The position numbers and the translations under genes were made by a program. DNA of 64,000 nt from Vogesella sp. XCS3 (GTDB lineage Bacteria; Pseudomonadota; Gammaproteobacteria; Burkholderiales; Chromobacteriaceae): contig NZ_CP085530.1 of the NCBI RefSeq assembly GCF_020616155.1, positions 1,673,501 to 1,737,500 on the forward strand, written 5' to 3'. A model generated the notes under the pieces. It saw only the letters and a program-made list of their open reading frames with translations. It ran no database searches and was not told the origin of the DNA. Below, piece after piece: positions 53,561 through 64,000 of this stretch (position 1 is its first letter; the number at the start of each line of letters is the position of its first letter).

Positions 53561-54901
53561 ATGCACACACTCGAACAGCTGCGCAGCGGCGCACTGGCCG
53601 GCATTACCCGGCTAAGCCTGCGCGCCGGGCTTAACACCTTCCCTCCCGAAATTTATAGCCTGGCCGACAGCCTAGAAATTCTGGACTTGTCCGATAATCA
53701 GCTTTACACGCTGCCGGACGATTTGCCACGACTACACAAACTGCGGGTAATCTTCTGCTCGAACAACCCCTTTACCACCTTGCCTGTGGTGCTGGGGCGC
53801 TGCCCCGCACTCACCATGATAGGTTTCAAATCCTGCCGTATCGAGCAGGTGCCCGCGGCGGCATTACCTGCAGGCCTGCGCTGGTTGATACTCACCGACA
53901 ACTGCCTTGAAGCCTTACCCGATGCGCTAGGCCAGTGCACACAGCTGGAAAAACTGATGCTGGCAGGTAACCGCTTGCGTAGCCTGCCAGACACCCTGGC
54001 GCAGTGCCGGCAACTGGCGTTGCTGCGTATTGCGGCCAACAAGCTGGGCGGCCTGCCGGACTGGCTTGCCTCTTTGCCAAAACTGGCGTGGCTAGCCTAC
54101 GCTGGCAACCCGTTTTGCCTACAGCTGGAGCAAGATGCCAGCCAGGCAGACGAGCTGAGCGATATCCCTTGGCACCAGTTGCAAGTGGGCGCACTACTGG
54201 GTGAAGGTGCCTCCGGCCACATTTACCAGGCCGGTCTGGCAGACCCGCTCACCCCCGGCGAACAAACGAGCGTCGCGCTCAAGCTGTTTAAAGGCGGTAT
54301 TACCAGCGATGGCTTGCCGCGGTGCGAAATGGCCGCGGCGCTGCAGGCAGGGCAACATACCGGTCTGATTCCGCTACTGGGGCGGCTGCGTGGCCACCCT
54401 CAAATGCGCGAAGGCCTGGTAATGGCACAAATAGACGAAGGCTTTGACAACCTGGCGCAGCCCCCTAGCCTGGCCAGCTGTACGCGAGACGTCTACCCTG
54501 CCGATCGCGGCTTCTCCTTACCTGTTGTACTGCGTATCGCCAGCACGATCGCGGCGGTAGCACGGCACCTGCATCAGCGCGGCATACTGCACGGCGACCT
54601 GTATGGCCATAATGTGCTGTACCGCCAGGATGGCTGCACACTGCTCAGCGATTTCGGTGCGGCATCATTCTATGACCCGGACAAGGCAATAGCAGTGGCA
54701 CTGCAACAGATAGAAGTACGGGCTTTTGGCTATCTGTTACAGGAACTGCTGGCACACTGCCCGGCAGAATACGTGGCTCAGCCTGCCCGGAGCGCACTAG
54801 CTACACTGCAAGCCGCCTGCCTGGCCACGGTGCCTTCTCAACGCCCGCTGTTTACCGACATTGCCCCGAGACTGGAGGCCATCTGTGCAATGCCGCTGTA
54901 A
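53561..54901 (+). CDS. Leucine-rich repeat protein kinase
   Basis: A 446-residue cytoplasmic fusion. About seven leucine-rich repeats fill residues 15-195 (LEILDLSDNQLYTLPDDLPR, LEKLMLAGNRLRSLPDTLAQ). A eukaryotic-like Ser/Thr kinase domain follows (about 205-440): glycine loop LGEGASGHIYQ, Lys strand VALKLF, catalytic loop HGDLYGHNVLY (HGD in place of HRD) and LSDFGAASFY. The key Lys and Asp residues are present, so activity is plausible. It has no signal peptide or membrane segment. LRR-kinase fusions are known but uncommon in Proteobacteria. A hybrid kinase gene follows after 116 nt. Confidence 0.88.
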   Translation: MHTLEQLRSGALAGITRLSLRAGLNTFPPEIYSLADSLEILDLSDNQLYTLPDDLPRLHKLRVIFCSNNPFTTLPVVLGRCPALTMIGFKSCRIEQVPAAALPAGLRWLILTDNCLEALPDALGQCTQLEKLMLAGNRLRSLPDTLAQCRQLALLRIAANKLGGLPDWLASLPKLAWLAYAGNPFCLQLEQDASQADELSDIPWHQLQVGALLGEGASGHIYQAGLADPLTPGEQTSVALKLFKGGITSDGLPRCEMAAALQAGQHTGLIPLLGRLRGHPQMREGLVMAQIDEGFDNLAQPPSLASCTRDVYPADRGFSLPVVLRIASTIAAVARHLHQRGILHGDLYGHNVLYRQDGCTLLSDFGAASFYDPDKAIAVALQQIEVRAFGYLLQELLAHCPAEYVAQPARSALATLQAACLATVPSQRPLFTDIAPRLEAICAMPL

Positions 54902-55017
54902 CAGTGTCAAGCAAACCCGACAAATCGTGCGCCAGATCAAGGGTGCCTTGCCAGCTATGTCGATAAGCTATAGCGTTACGGCTGCATAGCAAAAGCCATC
55001 TGCATACAGGAGCAGTC

Positions 55018-57147
<2,130 letters not shown>

Positions 57148-57285
57148 CTACGATACGGCGGCCAACCAGCGACTGGCCACGGCACTGCAGGCACTAGACT
57201 TCATCAGTGCCCGCCACCAGATGCTGTACTGGCTACAGCAAGCCGGCGCGCCCGTAGACGAACCCGTCCGCTAGTTGGCCGCAAT

Positions 57286-57330
57286 AAAAGCAACACCCCC
57301 TGCAGCCTGGCCGCAGGGGGTGTTGCTTTT
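57286..57330. terminator. Bidirectional terminator between hybrid kinase and phhA
   Basis: An 18-bp perfect stem (AAAAGCAACACCCCCTGC and inverse) with a 9-nt loop; T-rich on both strands. Confidence 0.9.
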
Positions 57331-57344
57331 AGCCGGGCCGACGC

Positions 57345-58235
57345 CTAGACGTCTTCGGTATCCAGCCAGCCTTCGCGGTTACCCACGGTGTATACCTTGT
57401 CCGCTGCGTCGATATCGCCAGCACCCAGTACCTGGGCAGCCTCCACTTGCGGGTAGATCGGCGTGAAATCCGGCGCGGTGGCATCGAACAGCTGCTGGAA
57501 GCTGTCGATCACAAAGTAGGTCTTCTGGAAGGTATCGATGCGGTAGCGGGTACGCATGATGCGCTGCAGATCGAAACCCACGCGGTTAGGGCTGGCGCTA
57601 TCCAGGCTGTACACCGACTCCGACTTGCTGGATACGATGCCGGCACCGTAGATGCGCATGCCCTGCGGTGTATTGATCAGGCCGAACTCCACCGTGTACC
57701 AGTACAGGCGCGCCAGCAGCGGCAGGTAGCCCAGGCCCTTGGCCTTCATGCCGCCACGGCCGTAGGCCTGCAGGTAGTCGGCAAACACCGGGTTGGCCAG
57801 CAGCGGCACGTGGCCGAACAGGTCGTGGAACACGTCCGGCTCTTGCAGGTAGTCCAGCTGGTGCGGCTCGCGCAGCCACCAGGTGACCGGGAAGCGGCGG
57901 TTGGCCAAGTGCTCGAAAAATACGTCGTCGGGGATCAGGCCCGGCACGGCCACGATCTGCCAGCCGGTGGCGGCGGCCAGCTTTTCGTTCAGGCGGTTGA
58001 AATCGGGTACGCGGTCGGCGTCGATGGTGAGCAGGTCGAGGCCTTGCAGAAATTCGTCACAGACGCGGCCCGGCAGCAGTGCGCACTGGCGCTGGTACAG
58101 CGTGGCCCAGGTGCGGTGGTCGTCGTCGCTGTAGCGGTCCAGCGGCTGTGGCAGGGTAAAGTCGGCGCCATGGCTCAGGCCGGCGTTCTTGCGCACCGTG
58201 ATGTCCGGTACGGTAAAGGTGTTCATCTCCATCAT
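57345..58235 (-). CDS. phhA: Phenylalanine-4-hydroxylase
   Basis: PhhA hydroxylates phenylalanine to tyrosine with Fe(II), O2 and a tetrahydropterin. The 296-residue enzyme is the compact bacterial type. Iron ligands are visible as H137 and H142 in VFHDLFGH and E183 in WYTVEFG. Other conserved parts are WATLYQRQCALLPGR, IPDDVFFEHLANRRFPVTWW and YGAGIVSSKSES. It closely resembles the Chromobacterium violaceum enzyme, the main taxonomic clue in the window. The start is one of three near ATGs (58235, 58232, 58226). It diverges from an Lrp/AsnC regulator gene that probably controls it. Confidence 0.97.
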   Translation of the reverse strand: MMEMNTFTVPDITVRKNAGLSHGADFTLPQPLDRYSDDDHRTWATLYQRQCALLPGRVCDEFLQGLDLLTIDADRVPDFNRLNEKLAAATGWQIVAVPGLIPDDVFFEHLANRRFPVTWWLREPHQLDYLQEPDVFHDLFGHVPLLANPVFADYLQAYGRGGMKAKGLGYLPLLARLYWYTVEFGLINTPQGMRIYGAGIVSSKSESVYSLDSASPNRVGFDLQRIMRTRYRIDTFQKTYFVIDSFQQLFDATAPDFTPIYPQVEAAQVLGAGDIDAADKVYTVGNREGWLDTEDV

Positions 58236-58367
58236 TTTTCTCTTGTGTGTGCGGCAGGTGCCAGTACCACAAGTGTAGAAGCAGCAGCGTGCGCGTTGGC
58301 CGCATCATTTGCTTGCCAGCGGCTTTTTTCGCATACTTGCCGCACCAAATCGACGGAAATGCACGAT

Positions 58368-58853
58368 ATGCGCAAACTGGAGTTTGACCGCTTTGACTTC
58401 CAGATTCTGGAGGCCCTGCAGCGCGACGCGCGCGCCACCCACCAGAAGCTGGCGCAGGAGGTGGCGCTGTCGGCGTCGCAGATAGGCCGCCGCATCCAGC
58501 GCCTGGAAGAAGCCGGGGTGATCCAGGGCTACCACATCAGCCTGCGCCCCGACCTGCTGAACCTGTCGGTTACCGCCTTTGCCAGTGTTAGCCTGGAGCG
58601 GCACGGCGAGGCGTCGATCCGCGAATTTGCCGCCGCCATCGCCAACCTGCCAGAAATTCTGGAGTGCTACGCGGTGGCCGGCGAGGCCGATTACTGGCTG
58701 CGCATCGTGGTGGCCGACCTGCCGTCGCTATCGCGTTTTGTGATGAACAAGCTGATGACGCTGCCGCTGGTACGCAGCGTGAAGTCCACGGTGGCACTGG
58801 AGCCGATCAAGCACAGCCAGCGCCTGCCCTTGCAGCAGGCAATGGGCGACTAG
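58368..58853 (+). CDS. Lrp/AsnC-family transcriptional regulator
   Basis: A 161-residue regulator. The N-terminal winged helix (about 5-60; FDFQILEALQRDARATHQKL, SASQIGRRIQRLEEAGVI) is followed by the RAM ligand-binding domain (about 65-150; ECYAVAGEADYWLRIVVADL). The ATG at 58368 is preferred since GGA lies 10 nt upstream; an ATG at 58359 is too close. Divergence from phhA, with 132 nt between the starts, suggests that it senses an aromatic amino acid and controls phhA (inference). Confidence 0.93.
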   Translation: MRKLEFDRFDFQILEALQRDARATHQKLAQEVALSASQIGRRIQRLEEAGVIQGYHISLRPDLLNLSVTAFASVSLERHGEASIREFAAAIANLPEILECYAVAGEADYWLRIVVADLPSLSRFVMNKLMTLPLVRSVKSTVALEPIKHSQRLPLQQAMGD

Positions 58854-58881
58854 GGTTGGCCGCAAGCCGTTGCGGCCAACC
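58854..58881. terminator. Repeat-pair hairpin after the Lrp/AsnC gene
   Basis: GGTTGGCCGCAA (58854-58865), loop GCCG, TTGCGGCCAACC (58870-58881): a perfect 12-bp inverted pair of the window-wide motif starting directly after the stop codon. Confidence 0.8.
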
Positions 58882-58901
58882 TTGCCAGCAAGCAAACCGG
58901 C

Positions 58902-59783
58902 TTAGCGCCGCTTTAGCGCCTGCCACGAGATCAGGACCAGCGCGCTGCCGATCAGCAGCATGCCGGCGGCCTCCGACGGCGACGGCAGCTCGTCCAGAAT
59001 CAGCCACGCCATGCCCACCGCCACAGCGGGAATAGCCAGGATACTGAGCCCGGCCATGCCGGCGCTCAGGCGCGACAGCAGCATCATCCACATCAGCCAG
59101 CCCAGGCCGCCGGCCAGCACGCCGGAAAACAGCAGCACGCCCAGCAGCGGCCAACCCCATACCGGCTCGCCGCCCGGAAACACCGGCAGCAACACCAGCA
59201 AGGGCAGTGTGCCCCACACCATCTGCCACAAGGTCAGCGCCAAGGTGTCTACCTGGTGCTGCGCGCGCAGGCGCTTGGCGATGATGGCCGAGCTGGCCCA
59301 CACCAGGCCGCCGGTAATGGCCAGCAGGTCGGACAGCCAGCTGCCGTGCAGGTCCCATGGCTCCAGAATGGCCAGCAAACCGATAAAGGCCATCACCACG
59401 CCCAGCCACTGGCTGCGTGCCAGCTTTTCGTGCAGGAACACCCGCGCCAGTAGCAGCGTCCAGAATGGCATGGTGTAACACAGCACCGATACCTTGCCGG
59501 CACCGCCTGCGACTAGCGCCAGGTTGGTGAACAACACGAAGCCGGCGGTCTGCGTTAGCCCCAGCCAGAAGGTTGGCCGCCACGGTGTGGGGCGAAAACT
59601 GCCGCCACGCAGGCGCAGCACCACGGCCAGCGTGGCAATGGCAAATATGGTACGGAACAGGCCAAGCTGAAATGCGCTGGCGTAAGCCAGCCCCAGTTTG
59701 GTGACCACCCAGTTGGTTCCCCAGAAGAACCACAGGGCCAGCAGCATGGCAGCGCTGGTAACAGGCGAAGCGGAAGCGAACAT
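58902..59783 (-). CDS. EamA/DMT-superfamily transporter
   Basis: A 293-residue inner-membrane protein with about ten hydrophobic segments in two EamA repeats. The first repeat has LWFFWGTNWVVTKLGLAYAS and the loop FLHEKLARSQWLGVVMAFIG; the second has LILDELPSPSEAAGMLLIGS. Members export amino acids or other metabolites; the substrate is unknown. The ATG at 59783 removes a non-membrane N-terminal stretch. It lies downstream of pepN on the same strand, separated by a terminator. Confidence 0.9.
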   Translation of the reverse strand: MFASASPVTSAAMLLALWFFWGTNWVVTKLGLAYASAFQLGLFRTIFAIATLAVVLRLRGGSFRPTPWRPTFWLGLTQTAGFVLFTNLALVAGGAGKVSVLCYTMPFWTLLLARVFLHEKLARSQWLGVVMAFIGLLAILEPWDLHGSWLSDLLAITGGLVWASSAIIAKRLRAQHQVDTLALTLWQMVWGTLPLLVLLPVFPGGEPVWGWPLLGVLLFSGVLAGGLGWLMWMMLLSRLSAGMAGLSILAIPAVAVGMAWLILDELPSPSEAAGMLLIGSALVLISWQALKRR

Positions 59784-59799
59784 GGTAGCAGGCAAAGAA

Positions 59800-59822
59800 A
59801 AAGCCGGTGCATGCACCGGCTT
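59800..59822 (-). terminator. pepN terminator
   Basis: Stem AAGCCGGTGC / GCACCGGCTT with a 2- to 4-nt centre; on the minus strand the T-rich run follows. It lies between pepN and the EamA gene. Confidence 0.8.
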
Positions 59823-59846
59823 GGGGCAAAACAACAGTATACCTGC

Positions 59847-62480
59847 TTATGCCGACAGGTTCTTCGATACGATTTCGTAAACGTCCTTGGACAAACCATC
59901 CTTGGCCAGAATACGTTGCAGCTCGCGCGTCATCAGCACCTGACGCTGTGCTTCCAGCTTCTGGCGACGGTTGAACAGCGACACGATACGGCTGGCTACT
60001 TGCGGGTTGATGGCATCCAGCGCCAGCACCTGGTCGGCCAGGAAGGCGTAACCGGAGCCGTCCGCCGCGTGGAAATGCTGCATATTGCGGCCAAAGCTGC
60101 CCAGCAGCGCACGCGCCTTGTTCGGGTTTTTCAGGGTAAAGGCCGGGTGGCTCATGCCGGCTTTCACATGCTCGAGCGCGCCTGGCAGCTGGCTGCTGCC
60201 AACCAGGCTGAAGAACTTGTCCATTACCAGTGCGTCACCCTGCCAGCGGCTGGCAAACGACAGGTAGCAGTTTTCACGCTCGGCCACGTCACGGTCGCGC
60301 AACGCCAGCATGGCACCCATCTGGTCAGTCATATTGTCCGCTTCCAGGCACTGCTTTTCGGCGGCCTCCAGCGGCCAGGCATCCTGCAGGCGGGTCAGCA
60401 TGGCCAGCGCCAGGTTTTTCAGGCTGCGGCGGCCACCATCGGCCGGCTGGTAGCGCTGGGTCTGGTTCAGGTCGTAGGCTTCGTGCCACTCGCCACGCAG
60501 CGCCTGCGCCAAGCCATTGAGCACGAATTCGCGTACGGTATGGATGTGGCCAGGGTCGGCAACATCTACCATTTCCAGAATATCGGCTTCGGATGGCAGG
60601 CTCAGCATCAGTGCCTTGAACGCGGGGTCGGCGGCGTGGTCTTTCAGTACCGCGCGCAGCGCGTCGACAAAGCCCGTCGGCAGCTGCAGTGTGCGGCCGG
60701 CAGCCTGGTCGGCCAGCAGGGCTTTCAACAGGCGCTCGGCGTAGGCCTGGCCAGCTTCCCAGCGGGCGAAAGCGTCGCTGTCGTTGGCCATCAGGAACGA
60801 CAGCTCGTCGTCACGCCAGTCAAACTGCAGACGTACCGGCGCGGAGAAGCCACGCAGCAGCGATGGCACCGGCAGCTCCGGCACGTTCACAAAGGTAAAG
60901 CTTTGCTCGGCAGCACGGACGTCCAGCACACGGGTCGTCGCCCCGGCGTCGGCCTCGCCGGCCAGCTGCAATGGCAGGTCCTGGCCGTCTCGGCCCAGCA
61001 GGCCGACGGCCAGCGGAATGTGGTACGGCTGCTTGCCGCTCTGGCCCGGGGTGTCGGGGCAGCTTTGCTTGACGTGCAGGGTGTAGCTGCGCGCTACCGT
61101 GTCGTACTCGCCGCTAAGCTGCAGCAGCGGGGTACCGGCCTGGCTGTACCACAGCGCAAACTGGCTAAAGTCCACACCATTGGCGTCTGCCATGGCGGCG
61201 CGGAAATCATCGCAGGTCACGGCCTGGCCATCGTGGCGCTGGAAGTACAGCTTCATGCCCTGCTGGAAGCCTTCTTCCCCCAGCAGGGTGTGGTACATGC
61301 GTACCACCTCAGAACCCTTTTCGTACACCGTCATGGTGTAGAAATTGTTCATCTCGATGTAGCTGTCCGGGCGGATGGCGTGCGCAGTAGGGCCGGCGTC
61401 TTCCGGGAACTGCAGCTGGCGCAGCTTTTTCACGTCTTCGATACGCTTCACCGGGCGGCTGTGCAGGTCGGAGCTGAACTCCTGGTCGCGGAACACGGTG
61501 AGGCCTTCTTTCAGGCTGAGCTGGAACCAGTCGCGGCAGGTCACGCGGTTGCCGGTCCAGTTGTGGAAGTACTCGTGGCCGATGATGGCTTCCACGCGCT
61601 CGAAGTCGGCGTCGGTGGCGGTGTCCTGGCGCGCCAGCACGGCCGAGGTGTTAAAGATATTGAGGCCCTTGTTTTCCATGGCGCCCATATTGAAGTCGCC
61701 AACGGCCACGATCATGTAGATGTCCAGGTCGTACTCCAGACCAAAGCGGGTTTCGTCCCACTGCATGGAGCGCTTCACTGCGCCCATGGCGAAATCCACC
61801 TTGTCCTGGTCGGCCGGCACGGTCCAGATTTCCAGTGCCACCTTGCGGCCGCTGGCGGTGGTGTAGCTGTCTTTCAGCGCCACCAGCTTGCCGGCCACCA
61901 GCGCAAACAGGTAGGCCGGCTTACGGTACGGGTCTACCCATTTAACCCAGTGGCGCTTTTTGTCGGCCTGACCTTCGCCCACCTTGTTGCCGTTGGACAG
62001 CAGTACCGGGTACTTCTGCTTGTCGGCAATGATGGTGGTGCTGAACTTGGCCATCACGTCCGGGCGGTCCGGATAGTAGGTAATCTTGCGGAAGCCTTCC
62101 GGCTCGCACTGGGTATACAGGTTGCCGCTGGAGCCATACAGGCCATTGAGGCTGGTATTGGCTACCGGGTCGATTTCGGTTTCGATATCCAGGATAAAGC
62201 TGTCCGGCACATCGAAAATCTCCAGGCCTTCGGCGTGCTGGCGGTAGGCACCTGGCTGCAGCTGGTCACCATCCAGTACCACCGACAGCAGCGTGGCGCT
62301 GCCATCCAGCTGCAGTACGTTGGCCGCAGTGGATTCCGGGTTGCGGTGAATCACCATGCGGGAGCGTACACGGGTTTGCGTGTCTTCCAGTACGTCGAAT
62401 GTCAGGTCTACCTTGTCTACCAGATAGGCTGGCGGCAGGTAATCCTGGCGATATTTGATCTGTGGCTGTTGTTGGCTCAT
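59847..62480 (-). CDS. pepN: Aminopeptidase N
   Basis: PepN is a cytoplasmic zinc M1 peptidase that trims N-terminal residues from peptides. The 877-residue protein has the exopeptidase motif MGAMENKGLNIF and the zinc site HEYFHNWTGNRVTCRDWF with the downstream Glu in LSLKEGLTVFRDQEF (about 285-320), then the DUF3458 and all-helical C-terminal domains of the E. coli type. Length is normal. Next upstream, 80 nt away on the same strand, is an M61 peptidase gene, so two peptidase genes are adjacent. Confidence 0.98.
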   Translation of the reverse strand: MSQQQPQIKYRQDYLPPAYLVDKVDLTFDVLEDTQTRVRSRMVIHRNPESTAANVLQLDGSATLLSVVLDGDQLQPGAYRQHAEGLEIFDVPDSFILDIETEIDPVANTSLNGLYGSSGNLYTQCEPEGFRKITYYPDRPDVMAKFSTTIIADKQKYPVLLSNGNKVGEGQADKKRHWVKWVDPYRKPAYLFALVAGKLVALKDSYTTASGRKVALEIWTVPADQDKVDFAMGAVKRSMQWDETRFGLEYDLDIYMIVAVGDFNMGAMENKGLNIFNTSAVLARQDTATDADFERVEAIIGHEYFHNWTGNRVTCRDWFQLSLKEGLTVFRDQEFSSDLHSRPVKRIEDVKKLRQLQFPEDAGPTAHAIRPDSYIEMNNFYTMTVYEKGSEVVRMYHTLLGEEGFQQGMKLYFQRHDGQAVTCDDFRAAMADANGVDFSQFALWYSQAGTPLLQLSGEYDTVARSYTLHVKQSCPDTPGQSGKQPYHIPLAVGLLGRDGQDLPLQLAGEADAGATTRVLDVRAAEQSFTFVNVPELPVPSLLRGFSAPVRLQFDWRDDELSFLMANDSDAFARWEAGQAYAERLLKALLADQAAGRTLQLPTGFVDALRAVLKDHAADPAFKALMLSLPSEADILEMVDVADPGHIHTVREFVLNGLAQALRGEWHEAYDLNQTQRYQPADGGRRSLKNLALAMLTRLQDAWPLEAAEKQCLEADNMTDQMGAMLALRDRDVAERENCYLSFASRWQGDALVMDKFFSLVGSSQLPGALEHVKAGMSHPAFTLKNPNKARALLGSFGRNMQHFHAADGSGYAFLADQVLALDAINPQVASRIVSLFNRRQKLEAQRQVLMTRELQRILAKDGLSKDVYEIVSKNLSA

Positions 62481-62560
62481 GAACGGGCATCCTCAGTAGG
62501 CTTGCAAGGCGGGTCGGCGCGCGCCGCCTCCTTGTCTTTATCAACGCAAAGCGTCCCTGG

Positions 62561-64000
62561 TTATTGTTTGATCCACGCGGCGGCACCGGGTGCCAGGCTC
62601 AGGCGGCAAGTGTCGGCTTGCGTGGCTTGCAGTGTGACTTTGTAGGTAGCCAGCTCGTCACGGCGGAAGGCGTGTACTTTGACGGCATCGCCTACTTGGT
62701 GGCGGGCGATGGCTTTATCAAGATCGCTGGCTTTCAGGCCGTTTACCGCCACGATGACGTCCCCGCCGGACAGGCCCGCGGCCTGAGCGGCACCGCCATC
62801 GAGCACCTGCAGCAGACGCACGCCCAGCGTATCGGCAGCCGCTTTCACGCCAAAGGTTGGCCGCACTGCGGCAGGCTGGATGCTGTCTACGACGCTGCCG
62901 CTATCTGCGGGGCTATCGGATGGCACCATCTGCAGACTGACCCCCTGGGTAGCCAGCAGTTCAGCCAGCGGCAGGTCTTGCGTACTACGGATAGCTTTAT
63001 CGAAGAACTGGCCCAGTTTCAGGCCGGTGGCTTGCTCGGCTACCTGCTCCCACTCGCCCTCGGCCAAGCCCTGGCCGTCGGCCAGCCATTTTTGCCATAG
63101 CGCCAGCATCACGGTATCCAGGCTCTTGGCGCCGCCGGTTTCGTGGCGGATGTGCAGGTCCAGCGCCAGCGCGGCCAGCGAACCCTTGGTGTAGTAGCTG
63201 ACAATGCTGTTGGGGCTGTTTTCGTCCTGGCGGTAATACTTGGTCCACGCATCGAAGCTGGAGTCGGCCAGGGTCTGCTTGGTACGGCCATTGCCGCGCA
63301 TGACGCCGGTAATGGTTTTGGCCAGCAGGCCCAGGTAGCGTTTTTCGTCAATCAGGCCACTGCGCACCAGCGCCAGATCGTCGTAATACGAGGTAATGCC
63401 CTCGAACGCCCACAGCAGCGTGGTGTGGCCTTCACGGTTCAGGTCGTAAGGGGTGAACACGGCCGGCTTCATGCGCTTCACGTTCCAGCTGTGGAAATAC
63501 TCGTGGCTGATCAAGCCCAACAGGCGCAGGTAGCCGTCGCCGATCTCGCCCTCAGCCAGGCCCGGCGCCGGCAGGTCGTCGCGGTTGGCCACCAGCGCGG
63601 TAGAGGCGCGGTGCTCCAGGCCGCCGTAGATGTCGGCGCCGACAAACAGCATGAACACGTAGCGGTCGAACGGGGCGGGCTCGCCAAAGAAGCGGATCTG
63701 CCACTCGCAAATACGCTTGGTATCGGCAGCCAGGCGCTTGAGGTCTGCCTGGCAGACGCCAGAAACCACAAACTCGTGCGGCACGCCGCAGGCCTTGAAT
63801 GTGATGCGCTGGAAACGGCCCAGCTCTACCGGGTGGTCGATCAGCTCGTCGTAGTTGGCCGCACGGTAGCGGCCGAAACCGCTCTTTTTGTGCACGTCGA
63901 GCGCGGGCAAGCTGGTGGCCACTTGCCAGTCAGACAAAGCTTTGCTGGCCGGGGCATCGATATCGACAGTGCAAGGATCATTTTCGAAGCCATCTGCCGA
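62561..64000 (-). CDS. M61-family metallopeptidase with PDZ domain (start cut by window edge)
   Basis: The reading frame stays open to base 64000, so the N-terminus lies outside; 479 codons are visible. The zinc motif is HEYFH in LGLISHEYFHSWNVKRMKP, followed by WAFEGITSYYDDL with the third ligand. A PDZ domain lies near the C-terminus (LLQVLDGGAAQAAGLSGGDV, IVAVNGLKASDL). Family M61 contains glycyl aminopeptidases. Length fits the usual 580-630 residues if about 110-140 are missing. It precedes pepN on the same strand. Confidence 0.93.
   Translation of the reverse strand, partial: SADGFENDPCTVDIDAPASKALSDWQVATSLPALDVHKKSGFGRYRAANYDELIDHPVELGRFQRITFKACGVPHEFVVSGVCQADLKRLAADTKRICEWQIRFFGEPAPFDRYVFMLFVGADIYGGLEHRASTALVANRDDLPAPGLAEGEIGDGYLRLLGLISHEYFHSWNVKRMKPAVFTPYDLNREGHTTLLWAFEGITSYYDDLALVRSGLIDEKRYLGLLAKTITGVMRGNGRTKQTLADSSFDAWTKYYRQDENSPNSIVSYYTKGSLAALALDLHIRHETGGAKSLDTVMLALWQKWLADGQGLAEGEWEQVAEQATGLKLGQFFDKAIRSTQDLPLAELLATQGVSLQMVPSDSPADSGSVVDSIQPAAVRPTFGVKAAADTLGVRLLQVLDGGAAQAAGLSGGDVIVAVNGLKASDLDKAIARHQVGDAVKVHAFRRDELATYKVTLQATQADTCRLSLAPGAAAWIKQ

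Overview
The window is chromosomal DNA from a betaproteobacterium of the order Neisseriales, most likely a Chromobacteriaceae member (Chromobacterium, Vogesella or Aquitalea type). The basis is a phenylalanine hydroxylase that closely resembles the Chromobacterium violaceum enzyme as I remember it, a conserved thrS-infC-rpmI-rplT-pheS-pheT-ihfA-merR block, and GC-rich coding with short intergenic gaps. Genus is an inference.

Layout. 1-3.7 kb: end of a chemotaxis operon (cheZ, cheA, EAL/HDOD protein). 3.7-5.6 kb: tsaB-rimI-family 4 uracil-DNA glycosylase. 5.6-9.0 kb: a chemoreceptor without a sensor domain and a STAS plus REC-SpoIIE-HATPase partner-switch pair. 9.0-15.0 kb: yigZ, a FixJ-type two-component system divergent from a solitary periplasmic binding protein, and a GntR/FCD regulator. 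15.1-15.6 kb: four tRNA genes (His, His, Arg, Pro). 15.8-18.2 kb: folD, purU and a membrane protein. 18.2-18.7 kb: a structured non-coding island. 18.7-27.4 kb: accessory genes (thioredoxin-like, degenerate Nudix, flavoprotein, binding protein, second chemoreceptor, methyltransferase) and a decaying patch (broken lysE and yfcF) beside a LysR regulator. 27.4-35.2 kb, minus strand: tRNA-Pro, merR, ihfA, pheT, pheS, rplT, rpmI, infC, thrS, a threonine leader peptide and tRNA-Val. 35.2-42.6 kb: tgt, yajC-secD-secF, a DedA protein, mutL. 42.6-53.5 kb: a lipoprotein, rpmG-rpmB, pyrG, kdsA, eno, ftsB, a diguanylate cyclase, ratB/ratA, smpB, guaA. 53.5-64 kb: an LRR-kinase fusion, a hybrid histidine kinase, phhA with a divergent Lrp/AsnC regulator, an EamA transporter, pepN and the end of an M61 peptidase.

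Most of the window is housekeeping. Four observations stand out. (1) An 11-mer, GGTTGGCCGCA, is strongly over-represented on both strands; its 8-base core occurs about sixty times by eye, and it forms inverted pairs just after genes, like Neisseria DNA uptake sequences but with an unrelated sequence. (2) A complete threonine attenuator precedes thrS: a leader peptide with four consecutive Thr codons, mutually exclusive stems and a U-tract terminator, apparently co-transcribed with tRNA-Val. (3) A run of nine C near the 3' end of the hybrid kinase gene separates it from a well-formed C-terminal extension in another frame, a candidate phase-variable tract. (4) A nested inverted-repeat island lies at 18.25-18.67 kb. 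No CRISPR array, intact insertion sequence or prophage was seen.
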